The notes: generated from the sequence alone by a model not told the origin. Shown: positions 23,884-35,318, counted from the stretch's first letter. The stretch: 64,000 bases of DNA from Neurospora tetraspora (GCF_033439725.1 NW_026944384.1:3534001-3598000), one strand, 5' to 3'. Made by a program: numbers and translations.

Positions 23884-23978
23884 ACGATGGATGGGTGATG
23901 GGTGATGGTTGGTTTTCAGGCTTTCTTCTTCTTGGATGAGCGACGAAAGTTGGGTTTTGATACATGATTGGCATATAA

Positions 23979-24014
23979 CATGACACGACAGGACACGACA
24001 CGACACGACACGGC
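23979..24014. repeat. ACACG-type tandem repeat
   Basis: About seven imperfect five-base units (ACACG with one GACAG variant) in the 3' flank of the T5orf172 gene. Confidence 0.85.
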
Positions 24015-24549
24015 GCAGCATGGCATTTGGCATTTGGCGTTACGGATGGATATTTTCGTTGGTTTAGATTTCGGTTACGTTTCAACCATCTGTAGGCGGG
24101 AAATTTTGCGTGTGTGTTCACATCTTCCTCTAGCTATCTGGTCTTCCGCTCTTGTGATTCAATGCCTTGTGTTCTGCCTGAGAACTTCTTTGAGCAACGC
24201 CGAACTAATGCATCAACAAGGTATGATAGAAGAAACCTAACCAGCCAACTCCCCCCATGAAACTCCCAACATACTAATGCTCTTAACCCAGATCCCATCC
24301 CCAAAGCGCCACCCAAGTCCCATGTTCATATAACCCTCATAAATCAACAATTATACCCAACAATCCCGTCACCAAGCACCACCCCTCCCCTCATCATCGA
24401 CACCCTCCTCCCAATGATGCCGTCCTGCCCAACACTGATAGACAGGTTCTCTTTCAAAGCGCACATCCGACAGCTCTTTTCGTCCAGGGTAAATTGCTTC
24501 AGCAGCCCGCACTCATGAACGGACTTGGTCATATCCCCGGTTTGACTAG

Positions 24550-24906
24550 TCACTGTATCAGCAAACCATCCCCTGAAGGGTTGGAAGACGCAAGAAAGGA
24601 AACCCACTGTATAGAAACAATCACGCGATTATCGAGCTCGGAATCTGAAGAGTCTGAAGAACCCGAGGAGTCTCTTTCCCTCAAGGAATCCTTGCTGGAC
24701 AACATCGTCGTTGTTGTTGATGATGAAGATGTTGATGGGCTGATGAACGAAAAGTGGGTGGCTTGTTGGCTGTTGGGGGTGGATGGGTTGAGGAAGAGGA
24801 GGTTGCCTAGGAGGTGACGGTCCCTTGAGGAGGATGAAGAAGGAGAAAAGAAGTCGACTCGGGCACCGACCCGTGGTGTTGAGGACGGGGTTTCGGGGCC
24901 GCACAT
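24550..24906 (-). CDS. Hypothetical ORF, 118 aa, doubtful
   Basis: Starts at ATG 24906 in a good fungal context (TCAAAATGTG). It encodes a Ser/Thr-rich product (MCGPETPSSTPRVG...) ending DGLLIQ. A CTATACAG acceptor-like site lies near its end and opens onto another frame down to 24344, but no matching donor was found. No domain is recognised. Confidence 0.22.
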   Translation of the reverse strand: MCGPETPSSTPRVGARVDFFSPSSSSSRDRHLLGNLLFLNPSTPNSQQATHFSFISPSTSSSSTTTTMLSSKDSLRERDSSGSSDSSDSELDNRVIVSIQWVSFLASSNPSGDGLLIQ

Positions 24907-25808
24907 TTTGAGTGAGGGTATGAAATGAGATGGTTGAGGTGGTTGACTGTTGACTTTCCGAATCCTGAGTTGGTCCAGATGGGAATAGGGGAGGGACCTT
25001 TGAGTCGGTTTGGGTTGGTCTCAATGATCAAGTTGGGAAATGGATGCTGGTCAGACTGTGTTCACGATGGTGTGTTGATTTGTCTTCTATGGTTCTCTAC
25101 TTGTACAAGTTGAGGACCTTGATGGATATATGTATCAACCATCAGACCTCAACCCCCTATCAAGGCCATCAATGTCCTCTCCACTACAACCATCGTTTCT
25201 GAACCAACCATCACGAAATGACAACCAAGCCTTGTAGCTTCTCGCTCCTTCAAGTCCGCATAACAGCTGAGATGTGTTTGAAAGAGACGTTGCGAGACGT
25301 TCACTCACGTGCGGAAATGGGTCCATAGGCGCCTACAGAGGCTGGTGGACATCAGTTCATCCCATGATTCCCATTTAGAACTGAAACCTTCTCACTCTGG
25401 GGAATGCGTGGAAGATGTGACTTGAATGACGGAAACAAGCTCAAACTGCCGCTTTCCCTCTCTGTTGCACATCTCAGCTTGCCAGTTGTAGATAGGTAGC
25501 GACGGCCCGTTGACGTCTCGACGAGAAGGTTTGAGGCCGGCGGACACAAGATCCGCGGGCAATTGAGCACGTTTGCGCGCGAATCTGGAACTTTTGTGAC
25601 CGCTGCAACGCCCTCTGTAACGCAGGCGTGGCAGGTACGGTGGCCCAAGTGCGTCTTAGGCCCAATTGAAAACTGGTCCGATCTCCCAACTGGCCTCAGC
25701 TGTCGACCATTTTATATTAACGCTTCCAAAGCACTTGCGGCGTTCAACACTCACACCCATTAAACGCTAACTACCAAGCTTTAAAACTGCTTCAACCTTT
25801 CCAAACTT

Positions 25809-25948
25809 CATCTTTTTTATCTTTTCCTACCTTTCATTTTTATTTTTCTTTCTTCTTTCTTTTTTATTTTTCTTTCTTCTTTCTTTTTTCTTTTTCTTCC
25901 TTCTTTCTTTTTTCCTCTTTTTTTTCTCTCTTCCTCTCTCATTTTTTT
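25809..25948. repeat. Pyrimidine-rich tract, C/T on the plus strand
   Basis: About 140 nt made almost only of T and C, including a partial tandem repeat of a TTTTATTTTTCTTTCTTC unit. It lies inside the 736-bp inverted-repeat element. Confidence 0.9.
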
Positions 25949-26147
25949 GAGAAGGCGGAAGGATCCATTTGCGCTGTTACCCTACCCCAATTCATCAAAG
26001 TTCAAAATTTGGAGAAGGACTAAGGTCCATTTGCATTGTCACCCTAAATCTTAGTACCTCGTGGCTCTTATTAACTCTTATTAACTATTAGACTTCATTG
26101 CTTCATTACTTCATTACTTCGCTTTCAGGGAATTGGAATCAAAGTTA

Positions 26148-26252
26148 CAGTATTAACCCCTAAAAGTGCAACTAATCTAGGCCGCTGGATTCTTTTGCAC
26201 TTTGGAGGGTTTTTGCACTTAGGGGTAGTTGCACTTTCAGAGGTTGATACTA
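26148..26252. mobile_element. 105-bp TA-flanked inverted-repeat element nested in the larger one
   Basis: The left end CAGTATTAACCCCTAAAAGT and the reverse complement of the right end (TAGTATCAACCTCTGAAAGT) match over 27 bp except for four transitions, then share GCAACTA. TA flanks both sides (26146-26147 and 26253-26254). The CAGTA start is typical of mariner-type ends. Size and structure recall Guest, a roughly 100-bp Neurospora element known to me from the literature, but identity was not tested. All differences between the ends are C/T or A/G changes, compatible with RIP or CpG-type decay. Confidence 0.7.
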
Positions 26253-26675
26253 TATATTATTAGCGTTGGAGTTCGAATGACACCCTTTGGCGCGTACCTA
26301 GTGCCTGCAGCTGACACGGGCCATTTTTCAACCAAACTTTTTCAATTGGGCCTAAGACGCACTTGGGCCACCGTAGGCAGGAGCCACAGGGACCTTGATA
26401 TCATTCGAAAGGGGGCTGGCTCCACTCGTTTCTTGGCAAGAATGACAAACAGACCAATCACAGGAGACAATGGTGACGCGACAGGTGGAATCAACAATCG
26501 AGTCCACTCCTTCCTTTCAACTTCCACCCATTCAGTTGTGAGCACCTTGACGGCCGCCCATCGTGTCACTCCGTCACTGTCAATCATGAGATATTGCTCA
26601 ATTCCGCTCATCGCAACTTCCATCTTGTAGGATCAGACACAAAAGGCAGGCGCGGGGTCAAAATTGTCGGTCAAG

Positions 26676-27613
26676 ATGGTCAATCTAGGAAACATCTGGC
26701 AAAACCTTCTTGCCTCGCAAGCTCCTCTCCAATCCATGACAGGCAACGCAACCACCATGTCCGGCCTCGCGACTTATACCCTTCCGCAGCTGCCATATGC
26801 GTACAATGTAAGCTAAAATTGTCTGCCGTATGAAACCGCTACTATCCTGCGACGAATGCGGCAGAGAGCGAGTCAAAAATTACACCATGTCTAACAACAG
26901 CATCCCCAGGCTCTGGAGCCCTACATCTCAGCCCAGATCATGGAGCTTCACCACAGCAAGCACCACCAGACCTACGTGACCAACCTCAACAACGCACTGC
27001 AAGCCCACGTCGCCGCCATTACCTCCAACGACATCCCCGCCCAGATCGCCCAGCAGCCCGCCATCAAGTTCAACGGCGGCGGCCACATCAACCACTCGCT
27101 CTTCTGGAAGAACCTGGCCCCCGCTGAGACCCCAGAGACCAACTACTCGGAGGCGGCCCCTTCGCTGGTGGCCGAGATCGAGAAGACGTGGGGTAGCTTT
27201 GAAGGCTTCAAGAAGGCCTTCTCTGCTGCGCTTCTGGGCATCCAGGGAAGTGGCTGGGGTTGGCTCGTTAAGGAGTCTACTGCTGAGAAGGGAAGGCTGC
27301 GCATCATCATCACCAAGGATCAGGATCCCGTTGTGGGCGGTGAGGTGCCCGTTTTCGGGGTGGACATGTGGGAGCATGCGTACTACCTTCAGGTACAGTT
27401 GTTTTTGTTTCTGTTCCGTTACCCCTTGCAGTCTCTGCTAGTCAAGCTATTGGTCCCACCATGACTGACACAGTTTACCCCTCTTTGCAGTACCTGAACG
27501 GAAAGGCTGCGTACGTTGAGAATATCTGGAAGGTGATTAACTGGAAGACGGCCGAGGAGCGATTCCAGGGCAGTCGTGAGGACGCTTTTGCGGACCTCAA
27601 GGCTCTGTTGTGA
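26676..27613 (+). CDS. sod-2: Manganese superoxide dismutase
   Basis: Converts superoxide to hydrogen peroxide and oxygen. Exons are 26676-26807, 26910-27392 and 27491-27613; all junctions are phase 0 and a CTAAC branch site precedes the first acceptor. The product is 245 aa. Fe/Mn-SOD motifs are YALEPYIS, HHSKHHQTYV (first metal His), GGGHINHSLFW (second His) and DMWEHAYY (Asp and His ligands). The N terminus has three in-frame Mets (26676, 26736 and 26757; the last gives MSGLATYTLPQLPY). The 44-residue first exon lacks the arginines of a strong mitochondrial presequence, so compartment is uncertain; use of the third Met would give a cytosolic form of about 218 aa. A transposable element ends about 300 bp upstream. 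The gene symbol rests on recalled Neurospora synteny with vma-1. Confidence 0.92.
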
Positions 27614-29351
27614 TTGTGGCCGTGGTTGGCTTGATGGATTTATCGCCGCTATTTTCCTTCCATCTTGACGGGTTTCAGAACGTTAACTGCACGTTTACCA
27701 GCGACTGATGAATACAATGGCTTTTTTTTTTCCCTTCGCCCTCTTCTTTGTTCCTCGTCACTGCTTGTCTCCAACACTTATCCACCCCACTTGGGTCTGA
27801 CTATCATGTCTCAGCTCTCCTTTCGAGTGCGGTCCCGAACTTCCAGAACTCTGTCTTGTTGAACATCTACACAGCGGCTCTGTCTTGTCTGTGTCCTACA
27901 ACCACCCGCCACCCTTTTGAAAGACCTGAGCAACAGGAATGACAAGCGTACCCACCGTCCAGAGAGAGCTTACACAGGTACGATAGCAAATAGCTGGAAG
28001 TTTCCGGTGTTTGCTACTCCAATTTTCCGTTTCACGGATTCCTATCGGCTCTTGCTCATCTCTTTTATATGTCATGAACCCCCCCTGACATGTCAGATGC
28101 ACACTTCCATTGTGGCGAACGCCTCAATATGCAAGATCTCTTTGACAGGAATGCACCCCAGGATAACTCCCAAGACGTCACGGAAAGGCCTGGCTGGTTG
28201 CCTTCCCGCTCCACAACGCATTTGATTGGGACTGCAGGCTTGCGTTACCTGCACAACGGCAAGCTACGTATCGTGAGCTGCAGGAACCAGAAGCTATACT
28301 GACTGACCAGGGGATGAGCTCCTAACGCAAGCTCCGAATGACCGAGACAGCATCATCCTATTTACTTGTCTGTTTACTTCCATCGACTACTGACTGATAC
28401 ATACTATCCTCGGTTGTATTATGTCCACAAGTGCCACGTCTGTGATTCAGGAACAGGACAACACCCCCTCGTGCGTATGAGACATCTTCGTCTTATATCA
28501 TAACGTATCATGGCATCCGAGCATGGTAGCACTGGCCTGAGGTTTCCTGGATGGAGATGAGACACGATTGCCAATATTCCACCAGACAGCACACTCCCAC
28601 ATGGCACAATCAAGAGTTCAAAAGTCCTTCCTTCCCTTGGCGTCCGACGGGATGAAGCGGGTGCTCATCCGGAGTTACATACAATCGCACAACCCGTTAT
28701 TGCTCAATGGGTCAGTGACAATTCGGCGACTTTATGGATAGGCCCTTTCATACAGGAAGATCACAAACCGGGAATTTTCCTTACGGTGACTTCCCATTTG
28801 ATGTTGGGGTTTGGTCATTGCCCTGTTGTGCCTGGCCACGCGGCCTACCCCGGGTAAGGGCCTGCGTAAGGTTGAGTAAACATCTTTGCGATGGCCACCT
28901 CGCTAACATAGCGACTAGGAGCTGAGATTTCACGGTTAACCGGTACCCCCAAAGGGTTCCTGCTGCCCAAGGAAATACAAACCTAATGACGGGCTCGGAA
29001 AGCCGCATTTGTTTCCCTCAAGATATGTCGTCTCCCCGTCATTGCATGTCCTGCGGCCGGGGCGAAGACCTATGGCCAGGGGCTCATATGCTGTCCTTCT
29101 GATGCCGGCAGCCGGATGCTGATCGAGTCAATAGATGGTACAATGCCACAGGAAGACAGGAGTGAGCTACCTGACAAAGGATATCTGGGAGTGTCTGTCA
29201 TGAATCGGGGTGGACATGAGAAAGGCTTAAGGATATATAAAGCTTAAACCATCATGCGAGCATTCGCCTTTCATCAGCATTGCTTCTGTAGGTACTGCTT
29301 CTTCTGCATTGCCATTCCTTCTCCTGGCTCCCTGTTTGAACTGTAGCCACG
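27614..29351. other. Intergenic region, no gene seen
   Basis: The 3' flank of the Mn-SOD gene, then about 1.5 kb with only short frames. A TATA-like site near its end serves the next gene. Confidence 0.5.
29234..29241 (+). promoter_or_regulatory. Putative TATA box
   Basis: TATATAAA about 110 nt upstream of the ATG of the secreted Ser/Thr-rich protein gene. The distance leaves room for a leader of roughly 80 nt. Sequence-only call. Confidence 0.5.
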
Positions 29352-31476
29352 ATGCTTGTATTTGTTCGTCTTGCTCTGTTGAGCATAGGGTACGTTCCAC
29401 TCCTATGTCAAAGACCTGAGAGGTTAAGAGACTGATATTGAGAGAAGCTTCGCCGCCGTCAATGGCATGCCCAACAATCTTGGACGCCGCCAAGGGTATG
29501 GCCAGAATAATGGAGAAACGTGCACGACAACCCGCACCATAACGGTTCCCGTTACCTTGGTGGACTATACCTACACCACCATTACGATCTCCGCGAATAC
29601 AGGAGGCACGCCGATATTCCCATCAACTGTCACCGTTTACTCTGGCTGTCCGAGCTCCTTGAGCAGTATCCCTGGGTTGTCATCCAATTCCGCCAGCTCC
29701 TCCTCGAGCAGCAGCACACCAACTGGTTTCTCAACTACTACAAGTCCCAGCCAACCCAGCTCCAATACCACATCTAGTGCTACATCAACTGCGTATACTT
29801 CTAGCGCCCTTTCACTTTCCTCATCGTCCCCCCCTATTCCATCAAGCAGTGGCACTGCATTCCCATCTGGCGTATCTACTACCCAAACGGGCTCCCCGTT
29901 ATTCGGCAACTCAACCACCTATGCTGTTACATCGACTTCATCGGGAAATATTCCCGGAACAGGCTCAACAGCCGTGCCAACCACCAGCAGCTTTACAGGA
30001 CCCTCCAGCAGTAGCTCATCCTCTAACGAAACTTCGACCCTGAGCACTCGTCTTCCCATCCCCACCAGTCTTCTTAGCTCTTCTTCGACGCCCGCCGAGA
30101 CTTCGTCCACTTTCAGTTCATCATCAGAAGTGACAGCCTCTTCGAGCAGCAGCAGTGAAAGCAGTGTGGTAACATCTTCCACGTCACTCGCGTATGGCTC
30201 GATTAGCTCGGTTTCTACCAACACGAGAGCCGATGTCGACTCTACGTCAGGAAGGACTCACACCATAGGCACGACGACCGTGACAGTGACCCAAGAAGTC
30301 ACCGCGACTGTGGACGTCCCAAATGAACTGGAAACTACCGTTACCGACAAAGATGGAGACTCTCCTTCTACCTCGGTCGTAGTCCTGACATCCACAGGCC
30401 ATATCACTGTCACTATTACGCCTGGCACCATTTCCTCTACAAGTATTCCGGACATCGACACAAGCGCAGCAGATGCTCTTTTCACTACTACCAACTCTGC
30501 TGTTCCGTCAGTTGTTGATGGTGCCCCGGTCAGCTACACTGAAAGTGAAGTCTCTTACCAGTCTACTACGAGCTATGAAGCGACTTCTTCGTCTTCAATT
30601 GGTAGTAGTGTGACGTCCGGCGATGTCACGACTGGGATATCGACAACTGAATATTCGACTAGCACACAGGCAACAGAGTCTGTGACTGGGTCTTCAACAT
30701 TACCTGGGAGTTCGGAGTCTACCACGGCGTCAACAGTCTTCAGCTCAATCCCAGTATCCTCGACCGGCACACAATCAACAGATTCTGTGACTGAGTCTTC
30801 CACGACCCCAGGGACTTCAGAGTCTACTACAACCCCAACAATCTCCAGCTCCATCCCATTATCCTCGGCCAGCGATTTCCCTTCATCAAGCGAAGGAATT
30901 CCTTCAACTACCCTTCCCAGTAGTAGCACGTCTTACTCGTCCAGTGATGACAGCACACCAGCTTCATCAGTCACTTCTGTGCCTGCCAGTGACACGTCAA
31001 CTCCTACAACTTCTCTGTCATCGCTCTCAGCCACCGAGACAATCACGCCCACAGTTACCTCTTCGTGGTTGACAGGTGTTCCCGCACCCTCTTCTACTTC
31101 GATCTCACCATCCACCAGCCAAGACTCCTCAGACTCCATCCCAGCATTGTCAACATCATACGACAGTGGCTATAGCTTTACGCTTCCGGCGTCCTCTTCC
31201 GAGACCTCAGAAGCTACTACTTCGTTCGCCAGCCAGACGTCGTCGGGGATCCCTGAAGGTGTCAGTTCAACCGCTGCGGTTACGGGATCAGAAGAAACCT
31301 TGACGACGCCGTTCCCGACCACACTGTCCACGATATCCGTCCCGTCCTCCTCCCAGTCCTCTGGCGATGATTCGACAGCGACTTCTTCTGCTGAGGGGAG
31401 CGAGAGCACTACTTATGGTGCAGAGCTGAGGAAGATTAGTGGGGGTCAGGACTTGGGTCAGATTCAGGGAATATAA
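29352..31476 (+). CDS. Secreted Ser/Thr-rich mucin-like protein
   Basis: A small first exon (29352-29389) splices (GTACGT ... AGAGAAG) to 29448-31476, giving 688 aa. The joined N terminus MLVFVRLALLSIGFAAVNG is a clear signal peptide; a frame-only reading would start at the internal Met 29467 and miss it. The mature part begins with a possible Kex2-like site (GRRQ) and a short Cys-containing block (ETCTTTRTIT ... VYSGCPSS). About 550 residues of Ser/Thr-rich, presumably O-glycosylated sequence follow, with degenerate repeats around TESVTGSSTLPGSSESTT and TDSVTESSTTPGTSESTT. A more ordered-looking Thr/Val block (GTTTVTVTQEVTATVDVP) lies in the middle. The C terminus (LGQIQGI) lacks a GPI signal or a membrane segment, so secretion or cell-wall retention is likelier than anchoring. 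Confidence 0.8.
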
Positions 31477-32329
31477 GATGATTGGTCTTGGTTTATAAAA
31501 GTAGAGATGCCCTGGCTTTTCATTTCTTTTGACTGCGACTATTGCAGTCTAGTTATTGTTGGTGAAGATGGAAAGGAACAAGAAGAGTACGGGTTTGAAA
31601 CTGTACTTCCTTATGAGACAGGACGTGATAGGTCTTAAAGAAAGAAAAAAATCACCTTTCACGGTCTCGCTTCATTTATGGCCAAGGCGACGTCATCTGC
31701 TTAGTACCCTCTTGTCTCCAGTGAATGATGCTATATCAATTGCAGTTGACTGCTTTGTTTACCTACCCCCTGAAGGAAAAGGAAACAGTGGAAAGAGCAC
31801 TGCCAAGCACGGTGCTAAACATTACAGACCAATACTGGTTTGTTAGTTAGCTCGAGACCTCGGGTCAACTTTCCTAGGCGTTTTGATATCTAATGGATTC
31901 GTTTCTTTCCATGGCCAAAGCGTGATCTTATCTCGAATATGCTATTTCCAAAATTTAACATGTCATATTGAATCTTATTGATCCCTTTCCGATCCGTACC
32001 TAGCTATTCATATTGTCCTTGCAAGGTTTGAGATAGTTCGGGATAGATTTCGTCCAGTATGCTAGGAGTACCAGGCTAACAAAGAAACCAACATTGGATT
32101 GTAAAACCGCTGCAAGCCGGCCCGAGACGGAGCGTTTTGGACCACACCCCCGCAAAAGTCCGATGTCACCTCCGGTCGGGTCCCGACTCCCGTCCCCCAC
32201 CTCCGAACACGTCATTGAAACCCAAACAACACAACGACAACCACAATTCCGCAAGCAAAAGTTGTTCTCAACGCAACAAGAACTTTTGATCAAATCATCA
32301 CCCAATTGAAGCCCAATTCATAAATCATA
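31477..32329. other. Intergenic region, no gene seen
   Basis: Between two plus-strand genes; only short frames. A CA-rich stretch just before 32330 looks like a fungal 5' leader. Confidence 0.5.
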
Positions 32330-33052
32330 ATGGCTGAAAACAACGATACCTTCACCATCGCCGGCGGGGACATCCCGGTAGCGTCGTCATCAGCAACAGC
32401 ACAAGCCGAAGCCCAAACCCAGACAACGGAATCATCAAGCGACTCACAACAACCCTCAGTTTCCCCCGAAGAAGAAACCCTCCCCTTTGCCCCCTCCCTC
32501 TCCACATCCGTCCTCCTCCCACTTACCCCCACCACCTCCTCCGCCCCCGCGCTTACCCACGTCCAGCGCGTCTGGGACTCCATCCGTCCCAACTCCGCCA
32601 TCTACAACCTTCTTCTATCCGACATCGTCCTCGTAGCCGCCGTCTCCTACCCCACCGGCCGCATCCTCGCCCATTTGACTTTAAACCCAGTCCACCTCAA
32701 CAGCAAGCGCATCCTGCACGGCGCCGTCAGCGGGACGTTGTGCGATTGGGCCGGGGGGATGGCTATTGCTGCCAGCATTGCTGGTGATGAACTCAAAGAG
32801 GGGGAGAAGGAGGGGGAGAGAAAGATGACGACGGGCGTGAGCACGGACATGCATTTGAGTTATTGCTCGACGGCTAGGGAGGGAGATACGCTGGAGGTGG
32901 AGGCGTGGGTTAGTAGGCGCGGGAGGAAGTTGGGGTTTACGGGGTTTGAGATTAGGAAGAGGGTGGAGGGGTGGGAAAGGGGCGAGAGGGGGGAGGTGGT
33001 GGTGTGCGGGAGTCATACCAAGTATTTGCCTTTTGGGCAGAAGAGGGAGTAG
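32330..33052 (+). CDS. HotDog-fold thioesterase-like protein (PaaI/ACOT13 type)
   Basis: A single exon of 240 aa. The first 75 residues are Ser/Thr/Gln-rich and disordered. The HotDog domain covers about 80-235: the helix/turn RILHGAVSGTLCDWAGGMAI carries the His-Gly pair (130-131) and the acidic residue (Asp139) that act in PaaI-type acyl-CoA thioesterases. The strands TTGVSTDMHLSYCSTAREGD and FTGFEIRK follow. A Glu/Lys-rich insert (about 153-166, ELKEGEKEGERK) is unusual for the fold. The substrate is unknown, perhaps an acyl-CoA. No clear mitochondrial presequence. Confidence 0.82.
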   Translation: MAENNDTFTIAGGDIPVASSSATAQAEAQTQTTESSSDSQQPSVSPEEETLPFAPSLSTSVLLPLTPTTSSAPALTHVQRVWDSIRPNSAIYNLLLSDIVLVAAVSYPTGRILAHLTLNPVHLNSKRILHGAVSGTLCDWAGGMAIAASIAGDELKEGEKEGERKMTTGVSTDMHLSYCSTAREGDTLEVEAWVSRRGRKLGFTGFEIRKRVEGWERGERGEVVVCGSHTKYLPFGQKRE

Positions 33053-33272
33053 AGGGAGTGAACTGGTTGTGTAAGGCTAGGGACGGATGTATGAAAGAGT
33101 TTTTTGTTCGAGAGAAAGCATGGGGATGAAGAATAGCTGCCGGTTGCTCTTTTACATCGGGTCGAAGTTTACCTGGTAGGCCTTCATGTTATCGGCTTTT
33201 TGTCTGTTGAAGTTTAGCGGTGACAAGCCGCATTGTTTATTCCTTTACGATTCAGTACCTTTTACAAACTCC

Positions 33273-34491
33273 TCAAAGTACAGCGGTAGCATTGGGAGGA
33301 GAGGCGACCAGGCCCGGATGGTTGAGCGGCGCCGAGGTCAACAAAAAGCTGTACTTCCCCGTCTTCTTGCACGCCTCGCCGAGGGCGTCAAGATCCCACA
33401 GCTCGCCAATGGACATGCCGAACATGGTGAGGAAATACCTGTGGAGGACTGTCATTGCTCACTTGTCAGTATGTATGAGCTCATCTGGGAAGAAGCGGGA
33501 AAAAAAGAGAAAAAAAGGGAATGGACACCAAAACTCACCAAGATCGCACCCCGTCTCCTTCGAATACTCAATCGCCTCAAAAGCAGCAGAATCCCCCGCC
33601 ACAGCCGCAAACCTCTTATTCCACACCCACCTCGCCGTCCTCTCGCTGCCCTCCACGCCCGCCAACTTCGAGTCCGCCATCTTCCCAAAATCCTCCGGCG
33701 TCGGGTTCTCCATGACGCTCGTCATCCCCGTCCTCACTAGCAACACATCGCCCACTTTGAACTCGACACCGAAATGTTTCGCCGCCGCCTCCAGGTCGTC
33801 AAAAGTGATTTTGTACCCGTCTAGCGGATGCCATTTTGGTCCTGTTTCTCCCTTGGAGTTAATGACCTCCTCGGCGTACCGCTTCCAATCGATTAACACG
33901 CCCCGAGCCACTAAGCCGCCCCTTGTATGCCAGCGGTCGATGGTTGGGAGCAGACCTTCCTTTTCGTTTTCTTTTTTGGTAGAGGTAGTAGAGGACAATT
34001 TCTCAACAGTAGGCACAAACCCATTATACGTCTCTCCCGAGTGCGAATGCGTGACGTGACACAACGAGTCCCACTGCGATGAGTACTGCGTGTTGAAAGT
34101 GAGCGAGTCGTCGAAGCCGTGCAGGCCTTTGGTGCCCATTTCGGCGGGCAGGGCAAAGGGCGTGTGGACGGGGGCCTGGCGGTGTCCGAAGGGAAATTTT
34201 ATGGCGTTTAGGGACCAGCTTTTTGGTTGAAGTGATTGTGTTAGTAAGGTAGGATTTACAATAAGAAGACAGGCGCTGGGACAAGAAGGGCAAGACGAAC
34301 TTGAGAGAGACCGAGATGCCATGTTGAACTTCAGCAGCTGCGGCTTTGACGGTCTCGGGGGTGATGAAGTTCAGAGTGCCGTAGATATCTTTGACGCCGT
34401 CTTTGTCGAAGAGACCCCAAGCACATCCCTGGGGTTGACCTTCAACCTTGGGGAGGTCGTCGAAGTCTGGGTAGAGTGTCTTGGCGTCCAT
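33273..34491 (-). CDS. Cyclase-family protein (PF04199, kynurenine formamidase-like)
   Basis: Three exons on the minus strand: 34491-34301, 34218-33539 and 33448-33273. Donors are GTTCGT (unusual) and GTGAGT; acceptors are AAAAAG and GACAG. The phases join to 348 aa. The first junction restores GISVSLNWSLNAI, characteristic of the fungal branch. The metal-binding signature of the family appears as DSLCHVTHSHSGETYNG (HxxxH region). Later motifs are GVLIDW, VGDVLLVRTGM, FAAVAGDSAAFEAI and the C-terminal LHRYFLTMFGMSIGELWDLD. Members hydrolyse or cyclise amide- or ester-type substrates; the substrate of this fungal clade is unknown to me. It is transcribed away from the monooxygenase that lies 1.9 kb upstream. 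Confidence 0.9.
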
Positions 34492-35318
34492 GGTGAGGGT
34501 GACGGAGTGGGTTGAGGTTGAGGTTGGTAGTGATGTGGGAAGACCTCAAAAGTTCAAGATACGTGGCTTTGAGTTGAAGTTGAGGAAGAACTGAGCGGTG
34601 CTTGCGTGTGTTGTAAGAGCACCGTATTTGACCGGAGACGAGGTGTCGTTCGTCGTGGACATGGGTCAAGGAGTAAGCACAAGTGGAGCCCCGTCCGGAG
34701 TTCATGACATGGCTTTTGCGGGAGAGGTCACTAACACGCTATAGACAAGGGTGGTCAAGACTCAAGACTAAAGGGTTATGCCCCACGATGTTCACGTCTC
34801 CTACACACCGCGGGCCGGAGAATTCCAAGTCCCCGATGCTTTATAGAGTAGTTGCTTGAAGGCTGTAACAAAAATATGTAATCTGTAGCAGACTTTTGGT
34901 GATATTTCCATATCGAGAAAACGGAGGGGTTGCTGGGTTACATGTAACCTCAAGGACGAACAGAAAAGGAAACATTATCCGTCTTGGCTGCAGTTAAAGG
35001 TAAGGTAGTATATTCCCCACGTTTATAAGTGGACGTTAAATACATGAAGCACAATGCATGATCTGTGATCGAGCGGGAAAGCATGTTGTTATTTTCTTTT
35101 TCTAGCCTTTTCTAGACGTTGGTGCAGAGCCGCCTCCAGTCAGGATCTTTTCCGATCTTATAATGCATGGCAGGATCTTGGGGGCCATGTGGAGGGGCCA
35201 AAGGGGGAGGGAGGAGGTGAAAGCTGCTGGAAAACAACATGAACTTGGGGAACGCCCGACCGAATACGATTACGAAATATAAATGAGAAGTGGAAATTGT
35301 GATTCCGTGTCCCTTACA

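Larger units (their letters stand above)
23884..25635. other. Intergenic region with a weak minus-strand ORF
   Basis: The 3' flank of the T5orf172 gene with an ACACG-type tandem repeat at 23979-24014. It also holds the doubtful ORF listed at 24550-24906 and the left flank of the inverted-repeat element. Confidence 0.5.
25638..26373. mobile_element. Tc1/mariner-like non-autonomous element (MITE) with 35-bp terminal inverted repeats
   Basis: Perfect 35-bp terminal inverted repeats lie at 25638-25672 (CGGTGGCCCAAGTGCG...) and 26339-26373. The element is flanked on both sides by TA (25636-25637 and 26374-26375), the target-site duplication of Tc1/mariner/pogo transposons. The 736-bp interior has no transposase frame; instead it holds a long pyrimidine tract, a partly repeated block (ATCCATTTGC... 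near 25963 and 26030) and a second, smaller TA-flanked element. Its right end is about 300 bp upstream of the Mn-SOD start codon. Perfect repeat identity suggests a fairly recent insertion or little RIP mutation at the ends. The family name is not known to me. Confidence 0.85.
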
